DNA from: Desulfocucumis sp964643075
Lineage (GTDB): Bacteria; Bacillota; Desulfotomaculia; Desulfotomaculales; Desulfocucumaceae
Direction: 5' to 3'
Assembly: GCA_964643075.1 (NCBI GenBank)
Contig: CAZXQO010000021.1
Location: forward strand, 10,977-74,976
Length of the DNA: 64,000 nt
The notes beneath the pieces are model-generated. The model was not told the DNA's origin, made no database searches, and saw nothing but the letters and a program-made list of their open reading frames with translations. The position numbers and the translations under genes were made by a program. Position 1 is the stretch's first letter. The number at the start of each line of letters is the position of its first letter. Below are positions 42,858-51,800 of this stretch, one piece after another.

Positions 42858-45205
42858 TATTCCACCACCCCTTCCATTTCAATGCCCCGGAAGGCGCCTG
42901 ACTTGACAGCAACCTCATCACGGTAACGGCCCGTTACCCGTATTTGCAAAGAACCGGACGGCGACAGGTATTTGGACAGTTCCGGAGCCGTTATTTCCTT
43001 CTGGCCAGCCTTTAATTCCACCCAGCTTTTGCTGGTCCTGTCGTATATCTCAATAGTATTTACTCCCCCGCCTCCGGTGTCCGGGAAGGTAACGCAGTTA
43101 ACGGTACATTTTCTTCCTTTCATAACATCCGTCAACTGGTAAGTTAATACCGCCTTGCCTTCACTTATTATTATTCCGTCCGGCCTATTCCCCAGACCGC
43201 CCTCCTGCTGGCTCACCCTGGGGGAAAGCAATCCGGCGGGCAGGGTAAATTCCCCGGCGGGATAATCAATACTAATATTCTGTCTCAACAGCAGCAGGCC
43301 ATAATTCCTGCCTGTACCCCCGGGCTCGGTAACTTTGAAAAGTTCCGGGGAGCTGTCGGCCCAGCCCATGAATAAAATACCGTTTACCTCTGTGTTATCC
43401 TGGTTAATCAACTGGCTGAGGAGCCTTCCTTCCCTGACACTGTTATCCTGACCGGGATATTGCTGCATGGGATATTCCTGCCCGGCCAGAACGGTTCCCG
43501 GCCCGCCCTGCAACTGCCACTTGTCCAGTTCTTCGTTAATACTCCTGGCCTGTCCGTCATCCAGATTGCCCAGCTCTATCAAATGCCCTGCGGCCAGCAG
43601 CTTGCAGTCCCTCAAGTCAATGCCGGTACGGTTGGTAACGTTGCCCAAAATGCTGCCTTTCCTGAAGTATACAGACCCGTCCAGGCACCCGGCCTTCCGC
43701 CACAGGCCATAGGCGGCAACCTGGCGCATGGAGCCGTATTCCACTCCATTAAACCTCACGTCTGAGCCCCGGTCAGTGTTTATAACCTCTGTGCCTTTTC
43801 GCCTGCTGCTGTCGCCAAGGTAATTTACCGGCTCTATCATCATATCGGAGGCCCCCTGCAGCATCAAATCACCGCCCCGGGGCATCACGATGGTGGCCGC
43901 AGACCTCACTTCTGCCAGGTCCCGGCTAAGGATATCCACTGCGGTCAGGGTCTGTGCCATATAGCCCTGCAGCCGGTTAACCGGTGAGAAGAGGTAAAAC
44001 CCACCTGCAGTGGCCAGGGCCAGCGCGGGCACCAGCAGCCAGGCTAAATCCCGCCGGTCATAACGTTTTAACAATAGATAAATGCCCGGACCTGCTACTG
44101 CCAGGTAGAGCACCCATATCGCCATTACCAGCGGCACCGGCGGCAGCTTTAGCTGGGGCAGATAGGAGCTGGCATTGGCCAGCACATCTCTCATCATGGA
44201 TCTTTCTTTAATCTCGCGCTGGGAAAAAACCCCGGTATCTGCCGGTTCGTCCATAGCCAGCCATAGCTTTTCGTTGTTACCAGTCAGCTCTTCAATATTA
44301 ACAGCGCAATATACCACCTTGCCCCGGTCAAAATCCCTCCTGGCCAGAACGGGCGTCCCGGCATCGGAGGCCACCACCTGTCCGGCGACTAGCTTCCCTG
44401 AAACAGCATTAAGGGAATTCGATCCGGAGCGAAGCCCTCCCAGGCTGCCGCTCACCCTGGTACTCCCCTGTACAGCCACCGGGCCTAGCGCACTAAACTT
44501 GCCGCCGCTCTCCGCCCCGGCACCCCCGGAAAGAAGGAGAGTTCCTCCCAGCCCGGCCCACTCTTTGATAGCCTGAACCTGCTTCTCTGTAAGCTCCGCC
44601 ACGGTTTCCCGATCCACCACCAGCAGATCAGCCAGTTGCAGCAGCAGCGCGCTGTCCGGCAGCTCCCGGGGATCTATATATTTGGTATTAAAGTTACCCA
44701 GTCTTTTATCCAGCCAGGAAAAAAGATCGCTGCGGTACGCCTTTTCGCTGAGCACAAGACCGATCATGCCTCCGCTTACATTGGTTCCCTGGATGGGCGC
44801 CCGGGCCAGAGCCATGCCGCCGGAATTCAGCCTTACCTCCGTAGGCGCGCCAAGTAATTCGCCGGGCACCAACATCGTCGTGGTGGATTTGCCGGATGGG
44901 ACATTCATTTCCCGGGAGTATACAATCTGGTTACCACTGTCCGGCTGGCCGGACATCTTTTCCCTGTCCACCACCAGCCTGACGTCAAAGGGCGAGCCGG
45001 CGTTTGATATTTCTATTTTCAACTGGACCATCTGGTCTGTTTTATACAGTCCGGCCAGCCCGGGCCAGACCTTTACAGCCACCCCGGCTGCCCAGACCGG
45101 CTGCGCCGGTAATGCCGCCGCCACCAGAACCAGCAGAAACGGGGCGATCAGTATATATGGCCGTAAATTCTTAATTGTATTTTTCCACACACCTAAAATG
45201 TTCAC
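42857..45205 (-). CDS. Large exported/membrane protein with GATase-like fold, partner of the ABC exporter
   Basis: The 782-residue protein has a signal anchor near residues 16-38 (PYILIAPFLLVLVAAALPA) and an extracytoplasmic beta-sandwich region. A class-I-glutaminase-like region follows (DLLVVDRETVAELTEKQV, then GGTLLLSGGAG), as seen in proteins associated with gliding/ABC-2 exporters. Two membrane helices near 362-405 precede a further extracytoplasmic domain of about 370 residues. GTG start at 45205 after AAGGT, 2 bases after the upstream stop. No catalytic Cys is evident. It probably works with the ABC exporter encoded next; the function is not known. Confidence 0.65.
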   Translation of the reverse strand: MNILGVWKNTIKNLRPYILIAPFLLVLVAAALPAQPVWAAGVAVKVWPGLAGLYKTDQMVQLKIEISNAGSPFDVRLVVDREKMSGQPDSGNQIVYSREMNVPSGKSTTTMLVPGELLGAPTEVRLNSGGMALARAPIQGTNVSGGMIGLVLSEKAYRSDLFSWLDKRLGNFNTKYIDPRELPDSALLLQLADLLVVDRETVAELTEKQVQAIKEWAGLGGTLLLSGGAGAESGGKFSALGPVAVQGSTRVSGSLGGLRSGSNSLNAVSGKLVAGQVVASDAGTPVLARRDFDRGKVVYCAVNIEELTGNNEKLWLAMDEPADTGVFSQREIKERSMMRDVLANASSYLPQLKLPPVPLVMAIWVLYLAVAGPGIYLLLKRYDRRDLAWLLVPALALATAGGFYLFSPVNRLQGYMAQTLTAVDILSRDLAEVRSAATIVMPRGGDLMLQGASDMMIEPVNYLGDSSRRKGTEVINTDRGSDVRFNGVEYGSMRQVAAYGLWRKAGCLDGSVYFRKGSILGNVTNRTGIDLRDCKLLAAGHLIELGNLDDGQARSINEELDKWQLQGGPGTVLAGQEYPMQQYPGQDNSVREGRLLSQLINQDNTEVNGILFMGWADSSPELFKVTEPGGTGRNYGLLLLRQNISIDYPAGEFTLPAGLLSPRVSQQEGGLGNRPDGIIISEGKAVLTYQLTDVMKGRKCTVNCVTFPDTGGGGVNTIEIYDRTSKSWVELKAGQKEITAPELSKYLSPSGSLQIRVTGRYRDEVAVKSGAFRGIEMEGVVE

Positions 45206-45207
45206 AG

Positions 45208-46647
45208 TTACCTTACCCCCTTAACCGGCTGCTCGTCTACAAATAACTGGCTCATTACCACTGTGTCGCCGTCCTGCCGGCAAGTCGCAATCCATTTGGC
45301 GTCCGGCCCAAAACCGATATGCTCAAAGGTGCTGGCACGGTCCAGGAAAAGCGTTCTGGGTTCCCGCACACCTGCCAGTTCCAGCCGCCTCATCCACTCC
45401 AGCTCGGGCGGGCCGGGAGGACTATCAGCCGTCGTCAGCAGGCGCCCTCCCTGCAACACACTTTCCCCGCCACCGTTTCCGGTAGAACTAGCAGCTATGA
45501 CTCCCTTTTTCCCCAGATAAACGGTCCTGACGGTACCGGTAAACTGCTGCACGCTAAATTGCGGGGAGCCGTCGGGCAGATAGCTCAGCACCTTCTCCCT
45601 TAGCTGCAGATCCACATAGGCCAGGTAGCCGTTAGCCCCCCAGGAAGGCAGGCTGCCCTCGCCCAGCAAAGTTTCCCTGCCGGATTTTCTATCCACCAGC
45701 CAGAGTTTGGAGGTTGTATTATTGCCCGGCTGTGCCGCCGTGGCTTTACCCGGGGCGGTGTTATAATCCCTCTGCACCACCAGCGCCGCCGCGTCGGGAG
45801 ACCAGGCCGGATGGCTTCCTGGTCCAAGTCTATGTGCCTTACCATTTTCCAGCACAATTATTTCATCGCCGCTTCCCTGATTATTTGCTGCATAGGCCAG
45901 GGCGGAACCATCCGGCGACCAGGACAGGCCGCTAAAAACCTGGCCCGTTTTTCCGCTGGCGATTATTTCAGCCCTGGTTAAGGAGCTTTGGAGTATCTCG
46001 CCCAACTTCCTATCCGCATATTCCCCGGGCAGCTTTAATTGAATTATTTCCTGCCTGCCACCAGCTTTTTGCCGTACCAGCGCAATTTTGTTCCCCATGG
46101 GGGACCAGGCCGGATACAGGTATTGTTCACCGGCCGGCGGGTTGACCAGGCCGAATTGCCCTCCGGTTATGTCCAGCAAAAGCAGCGCACCGCTCCTGCT
46201 TAAAACAGCAACCGTACCCCCAGGATTGAAAGCCGGTACCAGGGGCCCGGCATCAGCCCTGAAGCTGCTCAGAAGCCTGCTTTCACCAGCTTCCAGCACT
46301 TTGCTTCCGGCGTTGTTCCAGATTATCCCAAAAATAAACACTATAATCAGCAGCCCGCACACAACACCGGGCAGCAGCCACCTTCCGCCACGTCTGGGCA
46401 TGAAAGGGACTGCGGGTGTAGATACAGATAGCAACGCTTCCGCCCCAACATCCCCTCCTGCCATCGTCCTCCGCCGGGCCAGTTCCCTGCGCAGTTCCTC
46501 CCGCAGAGTATTGTTCACCGGCACGGAATCCCTTACCCTACGCATGTGCTGCAGCAATTCGGGCAGGGAGCTTGCCCCTTCACCTTGCTCCTTTTTCGAT
46601 TGGCGCCAGCCATCCATATTGGTTACGTTATCATTATTATCGGTCAC
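45208..46647 (-). CDS. Membrane-anchored TolB-like (PD40) beta-propeller, putative anti-sigma partner
   Basis: A cytoplasmic N-terminus of about 80 residues includes LPELLQHMRRVRDSVPV and REELRRELARRR. One membrane helix lies near 90-110 (LLPGVVCGLLIIVFIFGII). The extracytoplasmic region has PD40/WD40-like repeats: PAWSPMGNKIALVRQ, LSWSPDGSALAYAAN, PAWSPDAAALVVQRD. Placed directly after an ECF sigma gene and overlapping it, this topology is that expected of an anti-sigma factor with a sensor propeller (inference; no ZAS motif is seen). Start GTG 46647 or 46659 is uncertain. Confidence 0.7.
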   Translation of the reverse strand: MTDNNDNVTNMDGWRQSKKEQGEGASSLPELLQHMRRVRDSVPVNNTLREELRRELARRRTMAGGDVGAEALLSVSTPAVPFMPRRGGRWLLPGVVCGLLIIVFIFGIIWNNAGSKVLEAGESRLLSSFRADAGPLVPAFNPGGTVAVLSRSGALLLLDITGGQFGLVNPPAGEQYLYPAWSPMGNKIALVRQKAGGRQEIIQLKLPGEYADRKLGEILQSSLTRAEIIASGKTGQVFSGLSWSPDGSALAYAANNQGSGDEIIVLENGKAHRLGPGSHPAWSPDAAALVVQRDYNTAPGKATAAQPGNNTTSKLWLVDRKSGRETLLGEGSLPSWGANGYLAYVDLQLREKVLSYLPDGSPQFSVQQFTGTVRTVYLGKKGVIAASSTGNGGGESVLQGGRLLTTADSPPGPPELEWMRRLELAGVREPRTLFLDRASTFEHIGFGPDAKWIATCRQDGDTVVMSQLFVDEQPVKGVR

Positions 46648-47179
46648 CGCTTCTCTCACCCCCGTCCCCGGTTATAAAAGTTCTTAGCATTCTCAGTGCC
46701 CGGTAATGGACCATCCTTACCGCAGCCTCTTTTTTACCCAGCACCTGGGCTATTTGCTTAAACCTCAAATCCCCCATATAACGCAGGGAAAGCACATCCC
46801 TTTGCTCCAGGGGCAGGCGATCCAGATATTCTTTCAACTGCACCAGTTCCTCCCGGTGCAGGTACTCCTCCTCCGGCTGCCCGTACTTCCCCTGAACCAT
46901 ATCTGCTTCACTGTAATCCACCGCTTTACGGCGGGAGCGCATAAAATCCACATAGGTGTTATGACAGATGCGGAAAAGCCAGACCGCAACGGGGGCCTCG
47001 CCACGGAAACGGTGATAATTCTCCATAGCCTTGATAAATACAGCCGCCGTCAAATCATCAGCTTCCCAGGCATCCGGCATCCGGTAGCGCAGGTAGCGGT
47101 TAACGGCATCAAAATGCCGGTCGTATAATTCCTCGAAAGTTAAGTGTACTTGCTCCTTGTTCTGCTGTGCAGCGGGCAT
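46637..47179 (-). CDS. ECF-type RNA polymerase sigma factor
   Basis: The 180-residue protein has sigma-2 features (FEELYDRHFDAVNRYLRYRM, then DAWEADDLTAAVFIKAM and AVWLFRICHNTYVDFMR). It also has sigma-4 features (LPLEQRDVLSLRYMGDLRFK, IAQVLGKKEAAVRMVHYRAL). I chose ATG at 47179 after AAAGGGG; an upstream in-frame start at 47257 lacks a ribosome site. It is the first gene of a five-gene operon (sigma, propeller, membrane protein, ABC ATPase, permease), which it probably autoregulates. Confidence 0.92.
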   Translation of the reverse strand: MPAAQQNKEQVHLTFEELYDRHFDAVNRYLRYRMPDAWEADDLTAAVFIKAMENYHRFRGEAPVAVWLFRICHNTYVDFMRSRRKAVDYSEADMVQGKYGQPEEEYLHREELVQLKEYLDRLPLEQRDVLSLRYMGDLRFKQIAQVLGKKEAAVRMVHYRALRMLRTFITGDGGERSGDR

Positions 47180-47328
47180 AGGCAACCCCTTTCTTCCCGA
47201 TCGCTCATGGCGCCGATGAGGAAATATTAGTCTGTAATTATAGACGCCCGCCAGCATAAAAATGTAACCATTTTTTATATTCTATAACATTTTTTTATTT
47301 CCCTGGTAAAATCAAGGGCGAAAAAAAA

Positions 47329-47422
47329 CAGCGCCCTGATATCCCACCCGGGAAACAGGACACCGTTTTCAATTTGATTATACTTTATTTTCGCTAGCAG
47401 TCCGGCAGCGCCGGATTAACCC
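47329..47422. repeat. Left direct repeat flanking the TetR-ABC module
   Basis: It shares GCCCTGATATCCCACCCGGG (plus AAACAG) at one end and CAGCGCCGGATTAACCC at the other with 51702-51800, with a diverged middle of similar length. Read on the minus strand, the first part forms a hairpin followed by TTTTTTTT, so this copy can act as terminator for the permease gene upstream. Confidence 0.75.
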
Positions 47423-47463
47423 TGCCAGAGATAGGATGGAAATAAAACACAGATACATACCTT

Positions 47464-50034
47464 TTACATTTCATCTGCGTTCTGCATAACCTTGGAGATA
47501 GAAATGCCTGAAGCTATGCTCTGGGGATAAGCCGTAGCAATAACAGCTGTGATTATGGTTACAAGCAACAATATTGCTGTAGCCGACAAAGGCATGTAGT
47601 AATTTATAACTGTACCCATTTCTCTCGTTGACCCGATAGTCATTAGCTTGGAAAGCCAGAGCCCGACAATAGAAGCAAATAATGCACCAATAAGTGCCAT
47701 GGCAAGCGCTTCGCAAATAATGATCATGCGTATCTGCTTTGAGAAACAGCCTATTGTCCTTAATACTGCAAACTCCCTGATTTGGAACAGAACATTTATT
47801 AGCACGGTATTAAAAATACCCATGAATACAATAACAAATATGATCACATTCAGTGCATAGAGAATAGAAAAGATTTGGTCGAGTGAGGCGCTTACATCCG
47901 CTTTTTCTTCGTCATGTGTAATAACCTTTATATTATACCGGCCTGACAATTCTTCCATAAGCTGTTTTTTCGCCTGCTCCTGCGAATAACCCTGAGCGAG
48001 ACGGACCTGTATGACTGTATAGCCCTTGGCCCCAAATAAATCAACAAGGGTATTGTAGGAACCATAGACAACCTTGCCCATCCTATGCACAAAATCACTG
48101 TAATCAGCAACTTCCCCTACTATTTTAAAGTCAACGGGTCCTTTTCTTGTTGCAAGCTTTATAGTATCTCCTGCTCTCAGCCCGATCATTTTGGACAGGT
48201 TTTCATTAATTAAAATTGAATGTTCATTTTCCAAACTTTTCATTGCTGCACCGGTATTTCCCCCGATTACCTTTATTCCGGTGAAATCCTGAAATTTCAC
48301 AGGGTCAACTCCCTGGAATAGAAATCCGTTATCTGAAAGCCTTTCGTTGGCGTATGTAATAAAGCGGTATCTCATGGGATTTATTTTTTGGGTAAAGGGA
48401 TAGCTTTGTAATTTATTTAAAATTGATTCATCAATTTCTGCACCACTAACAGAAAAAACTATGACATCTGCCCAGTTGGTTTTGTCATACCAGTATGAGA
48501 CAGTTTGCTTCATACTGTTCACTGAACCAAGCAAACCAATGAATATGGCAACTGCAACAGTTATGGAGCCCACTGTGATAACAGTACGTTTTAGTCTGAG
48601 ATGTAAGCTCTGAACGGCGAGAAGTCCCGGCAAACCGAAGACCCTGGAAAATACGACTGAAGATGCTTTCAATATCCCCGGCAATATAAAATCAAGCAGC
48701 AGGCATATACCTGTAAAAATAAGCAAAGGTCCTGATAAATATGCTTTGGGGATTGCAGGTAAATAGCTTATGATTAGTCCAACAGCCAAAAGCAATATAC
48801 CTATTAAATTGCTTTTTGTAAATAATTTATCATTCTGTTTTTCAATTGCTAAGTTTTTAAAAACATTCAAAGGAGAAATTTTTGAGGCCTTAACTGCAGG
48901 GAAGAGCCCCACAACAAGTGTAGCCAGGATACCTACGCCTGCAGATATCAGTAAGACAGAAATGGAAGGCATCTCGACAAAAAAAGATTGAAATTTTAGT
49001 ATTTGGTTTTCCAGATATAACAATCCCACTCCCAGCAGGATACCAAAACATATTCCTGCTGCCGAACCTATAATTGAATAAATCAGGGATTGACGCATAA
49101 AGTATTTAACAATTTGTTTATTGGTCATCCCTATCAGACGCAGTAACCCAATTTCCTTTCTATTCTGCTCCACGCTGCTGGATAGAGTATTATATATAAC
49201 AAATACAGCGATAAAAATGGAAATAAAGGCAAATATAAAAGCCATAATCCCTAGCTTTTCTGTGCTGTCATTGCTGACCGCTTCATTAATTGGATCGGTA
49301 TAAGCAGTAATATTGGGAGGTAATAGAGATTTTAGACCATCTAACACCTGAACCGGTCTGACACCGGGTTTTAATACTATATTCAGGTTTGTTACTTTGT
49401 TTTCATAACTAAAATATTTCTGTACGGTTTTTAAATCTGCGAAGATAATTCTATTATTGTTTAGTGTGCCGGAGCCCTCATCCGGGGAAAGAAAACCGGA
49501 AACCTGAAGTGATAACGTGCCTTTAGGGGTTGGCATGGTGAACCATGAACCTACTTTCAATTTGAGTTCTTGACCAAGACGTTCACCCATGATAATTTCT
49601 TTTTCGTTGGCGGGATATCTACCCTGTGAAAGGATATGGTTCCGAACAACCCTATCGTTTTCAAAAGAGATCCCGTATAAATAAAAGTCAGCCGTTCCAG
49701 CCCCGGAAGCTGAAGTGGTTGTATAGATTTTTAGTGAAGGATGAACAGAGTATATATTGGTGTTTTTCATAATTTTCTTCACTAAATCCTCAGAAAAACC
49801 CTCCTGTTTCGTTCCTATTGAGGCAACATCTTCTGTTAGCTCCTGTATCCATATGGCGGTTTTACCTGTACCTAATTCCTCTGCGGTTCTTTCAACGGAT
49901 TTTTCCATTGCAGAATTAACCATAAAAACAGCAACTATTATGGCAACACTTAAAGATATGCCCAACATGGTCAATAATGACTGTACCGGGTGCCTTTTTA
50001 TATTTTTGACAGCAAGGGCTGTTAAATAATCCAT
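47464..50034 (-). CDS. MacB/FtsX-type ABC transporter permease (856 aa)
   Basis: This is a double-length FtsX-like permease. There is an N-terminal helix at about 15-38 (SLLTMLGISLSVAIIVAVFM), an extracytoplasmic MacB-PCD domain, and a three-helix FtsX domain around 265-390 (ISIFIAVFVIYNTLSSSVEQ). A second signal-anchor/PCD half and a final FtsX domain with FAVLRTIGCFSKQIRM follow. It pairs with the ATPase 15 bases upstream. Such LolCDE/MacB-like exporters of Firmicutes expel peptides, antibiotics or lipoproteins. The AT-rich base use differs from the GC-richer neighbours. Confidence 0.9.
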   Translation of the reverse strand: MDYLTALAVKNIKRHPVQSLLTMLGISLSVAIIVAVFMVNSAMEKSVERTAEELGTGKTAIWIQELTEDVASIGTKQEGFSEDLVKKIMKNTNIYSVHPSLKIYTTTSASGAGTADFYLYGISFENDRVVRNHILSQGRYPANEKEIIMGERLGQELKLKVGSWFTMPTPKGTLSLQVSGFLSPDEGSGTLNNNRIIFADLKTVQKYFSYENKVTNLNIVLKPGVRPVQVLDGLKSLLPPNITAYTDPINEAVSNDSTEKLGIMAFIFAFISIFIAVFVIYNTLSSSVEQNRKEIGLLRLIGMTNKQIVKYFMRQSLIYSIIGSAAGICFGILLGVGLLYLENQILKFQSFFVEMPSISVLLISAGVGILATLVVGLFPAVKASKISPLNVFKNLAIEKQNDKLFTKSNLIGILLLAVGLIISYLPAIPKAYLSGPLLIFTGICLLLDFILPGILKASSVVFSRVFGLPGLLAVQSLHLRLKRTVITVGSITVAVAIFIGLLGSVNSMKQTVSYWYDKTNWADVIVFSVSGAEIDESILNKLQSYPFTQKINPMRYRFITYANERLSDNGFLFQGVDPVKFQDFTGIKVIGGNTGAAMKSLENEHSILINENLSKMIGLRAGDTIKLATRKGPVDFKIVGEVADYSDFVHRMGKVVYGSYNTLVDLFGAKGYTVIQVRLAQGYSQEQAKKQLMEELSGRYNIKVITHDEEKADVSASLDQIFSILYALNVIIFVIVFMGIFNTVLINVLFQIREFAVLRTIGCFSKQIRMIIICEALAMALIGALFASIVGLWLSKLMTIGSTREMGTVINYYMPLSATAILLLVTIITAVIATAYPQSIASGISISKVMQNADEM

Positions 50035-50048
50035 AATTAAACCTCCGT

Positions 50049-50780
50049 TTATAGATTAACCAATCTGTCATTGATAGTTTTTGCAGAGTATTCAACATTG
50101 TTTTGCTTTGTTAATGAATCAACAACAAGGCCGTCTTTCATAAAAAAGGTTTTCTCTGTATATCCGGCCGCAAAAGGGCTATGGGTAACCATAATTATAG
50201 TTGTTTTGTACTCTTTATGTGTGTGACAAAGTAATTCCAAAATTTTTACCCCGTTTTTGCTGTCCAGGCTGCCTGTTGGTTCATCTAATAACACAATTTT
50301 CGGGTCAATAACCAGTGCCCTGGCAATGGATACCCGCTGCTGTTCACCGCCTGAAAGCTGGTTTGGCTTGTGCTGGCGTCTTTCAAAAAGCCCTATAAAT
50401 TGCAATAATTCATCAATCTTATCCTTTTTGCCTTTTGAATTAACACCGGAAATTTGCAGTGGGAGCATAATGTTTTCTTCAACTGTCAAGGTGGGCATTA
50501 GATTAAAGGACTGGAATACAAAACCGATTTTTTCCCTACGGAAAATTGTTATCCGGGTATCATCCATACCCGATAAGGAGAAACCATCAATAACTACTTC
50601 CCCCGATGTAGGATTATCAATTCCACCCATAATATGTAAGAGGGTACTCTTGCCACTTCCCGATGAACCCATTATGGCAAGGAATTCCCCTGTGCCCACA
50701 TCGAGATTAATGCCATTTAAGGCATATACCTTGACTTTGCCCATTTCATATGATTTTTTCAGGTTTTTAACTGTAACCAT
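50049..50780 (-). CDS. ABC transporter ATP-binding protein (MacB/LolD type)
   Basis: The 243-residue ATPase has Walker A GSSGSGKSTLLH, Q-loop FVFQSFNLMPTLT, signature NQLSGGEQQRVSIARAL, Walker B KIVLLDEPTGSLDSKNG and H-loop VTHSP. It is in the LolD/MacB subclass. I chose ATG at 50780 following GGAGGAG over the frame start at 50825. It forms an exporter with the adjacent FtsX-type permease. Confidence 0.94.
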   Translation of the reverse strand: MVTVKNLKKSYEMGKVKVYALNGINLDVGTGEFLAIMGSSGSGKSTLLHIMGGIDNPTSGEVVIDGFSLSGMDDTRITIFRREKIGFVFQSFNLMPTLTVEENIMLPLQISGVNSKGKKDKIDELLQFIGLFERRQHKPNQLSGGEQQRVSIARALVIDPKIVLLDEPTGSLDSKNGVKILELLCHTHKEYKTTIIMVTHSPFAAGYTEKTFFMKDGLVVDSLTKQNNVEYSAKTINDRLVNL

Positions 50781-50936
50781 GTTTACTCCTCCAAAATGTT
50801 TGTATATCAGGATTTCATCTTGCAACCAATTAAAACTACTACCTCTTTTCGCCGCCTCTATACCTTTTGACGGTGTCCGGTATAGTTTTCTTTCACGACG
50901 TAAAAAATTTTTTTGTCAGGGTGTTTACAAAGTTAA

Positions 50937-51560
50937 TTATTTCTGAGATGTCTTTTTTGTATATAGTTTTTCAAAATATTTTGTTTGTGTTTTTTTATAT
51001 AAACTACTAAACTTCATTTCAAGCTCTTCGCTGGGAATGTTATAATATGCAGAAAACTTATCAGAGAATGTTATGAAGAATAACAATGGCATAATGTCCA
51101 GAAAGAAATAAGATATAGGGGAGGCATCGTCATCTTTTTCTATGCCCATATTTTTTACTTGAGATGCAACCTTCCTGTATAGCGGGTCTAATATCTCAAA
51201 GATTGAAAAATCATTAGAGCCGTATTTAAACATTTCAATCATAATAATTCTAATGATATTTTCCTTTTGCTTGAAGAACTCCAATAGACTGTCCACGAAT
51301 TCCTCAAAGGATGCTTGACTGGAAATTGTTGTTACATCAAAGGTGTTTTGAACTATCTCTCCTGCCTCTTTAATATGTCTTTTCATTAATTCCTTTAAAA
51401 TATTTTCCTTGCTGCCAAAATAGTAATACAATTGAGATTTGTTGATTTTGGCTCTTGTCGCGATTTCATCAACCCTTGAACCGTCATAACCTTTTTCAAC
51501 AAAAACTTTTTCAGCTGCATCCAGTATTCTCAAGGCAGTATCTGAAGTTGCTTTATCCAT
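50937..51560 (-). CDS. TetR-family transcriptional regulator
   Basis: The N-terminal HTH at about 10-55 reads ILDAAEKVFVEKGYDGSRVD, then KINKSQLYYYFGSKENILKE. A helical C-terminal ligand domain follows. I chose ATG at 51560 after GAGGAGG. The gene is followed by its ABC exporter on the same strand, and a perfect palindrome lies 28 bases before its start, so it most likely represses itself and the exporter and is relieved by an exported compound. Confidence 0.93.
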   Translation of the reverse strand: MDKATSDTALRILDAAEKVFVEKGYDGSRVDEIATRAKINKSQLYYYFGSKENILKELMKRHIKEAGEIVQNTFDVTTISSQASFEEFVDSLLEFFKQKENIIRIIMIEMFKYGSNDFSIFEILDPLYRKVASQVKNMGIEKDDDASPISYFFLDIMPLLFFITFSDKFSAYYNIPSEELEMKFSSLYKKTQTKYFEKLYTKKTSQK

Positions 51561-51587
51561 TTCAATCCTCCTCTGCTGCATTTACCC

Positions 51588-51621
51588 AATAATAAACCAA
51601 CCAAACAGTTGGTTTATTATT
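51588..51621. promoter_or_regulatory. TetR operator candidate (14-bp arms)
   Basis: AATAATAAACCAAC-caaaca-GTTGGTTTATTATT is a perfect inverted repeat immediately upstream of the tetR gene. It is the natural binding site for a dimeric TetR regulator. Confidence 0.75.
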
Positions 51622-51701
51622 GCCTATTTATATCTCTATGTCAATTACTTTTGCTCATCAGATTGGCAAAGCAGTGGGCAACTATCCTTGTTATCAATGA
51701 T

Positions 51702-51800
51702 CAGTGCCCTGATATCCCACCCGGGAAACAGAGCACTGTTCTCACCTCGAGCATACCTTATTGTCCCTCGCGTCCGCCACCTTCAGCGCCGGATTAACCC
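51702..51800. repeat. Right direct repeat flanking the TetR-ABC module
   Basis: This is the counterpart of 47329-47422 in the same orientation. It begins just inside the glgP stop codon and covers the glgP 3' trailer. Confidence 0.75.
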
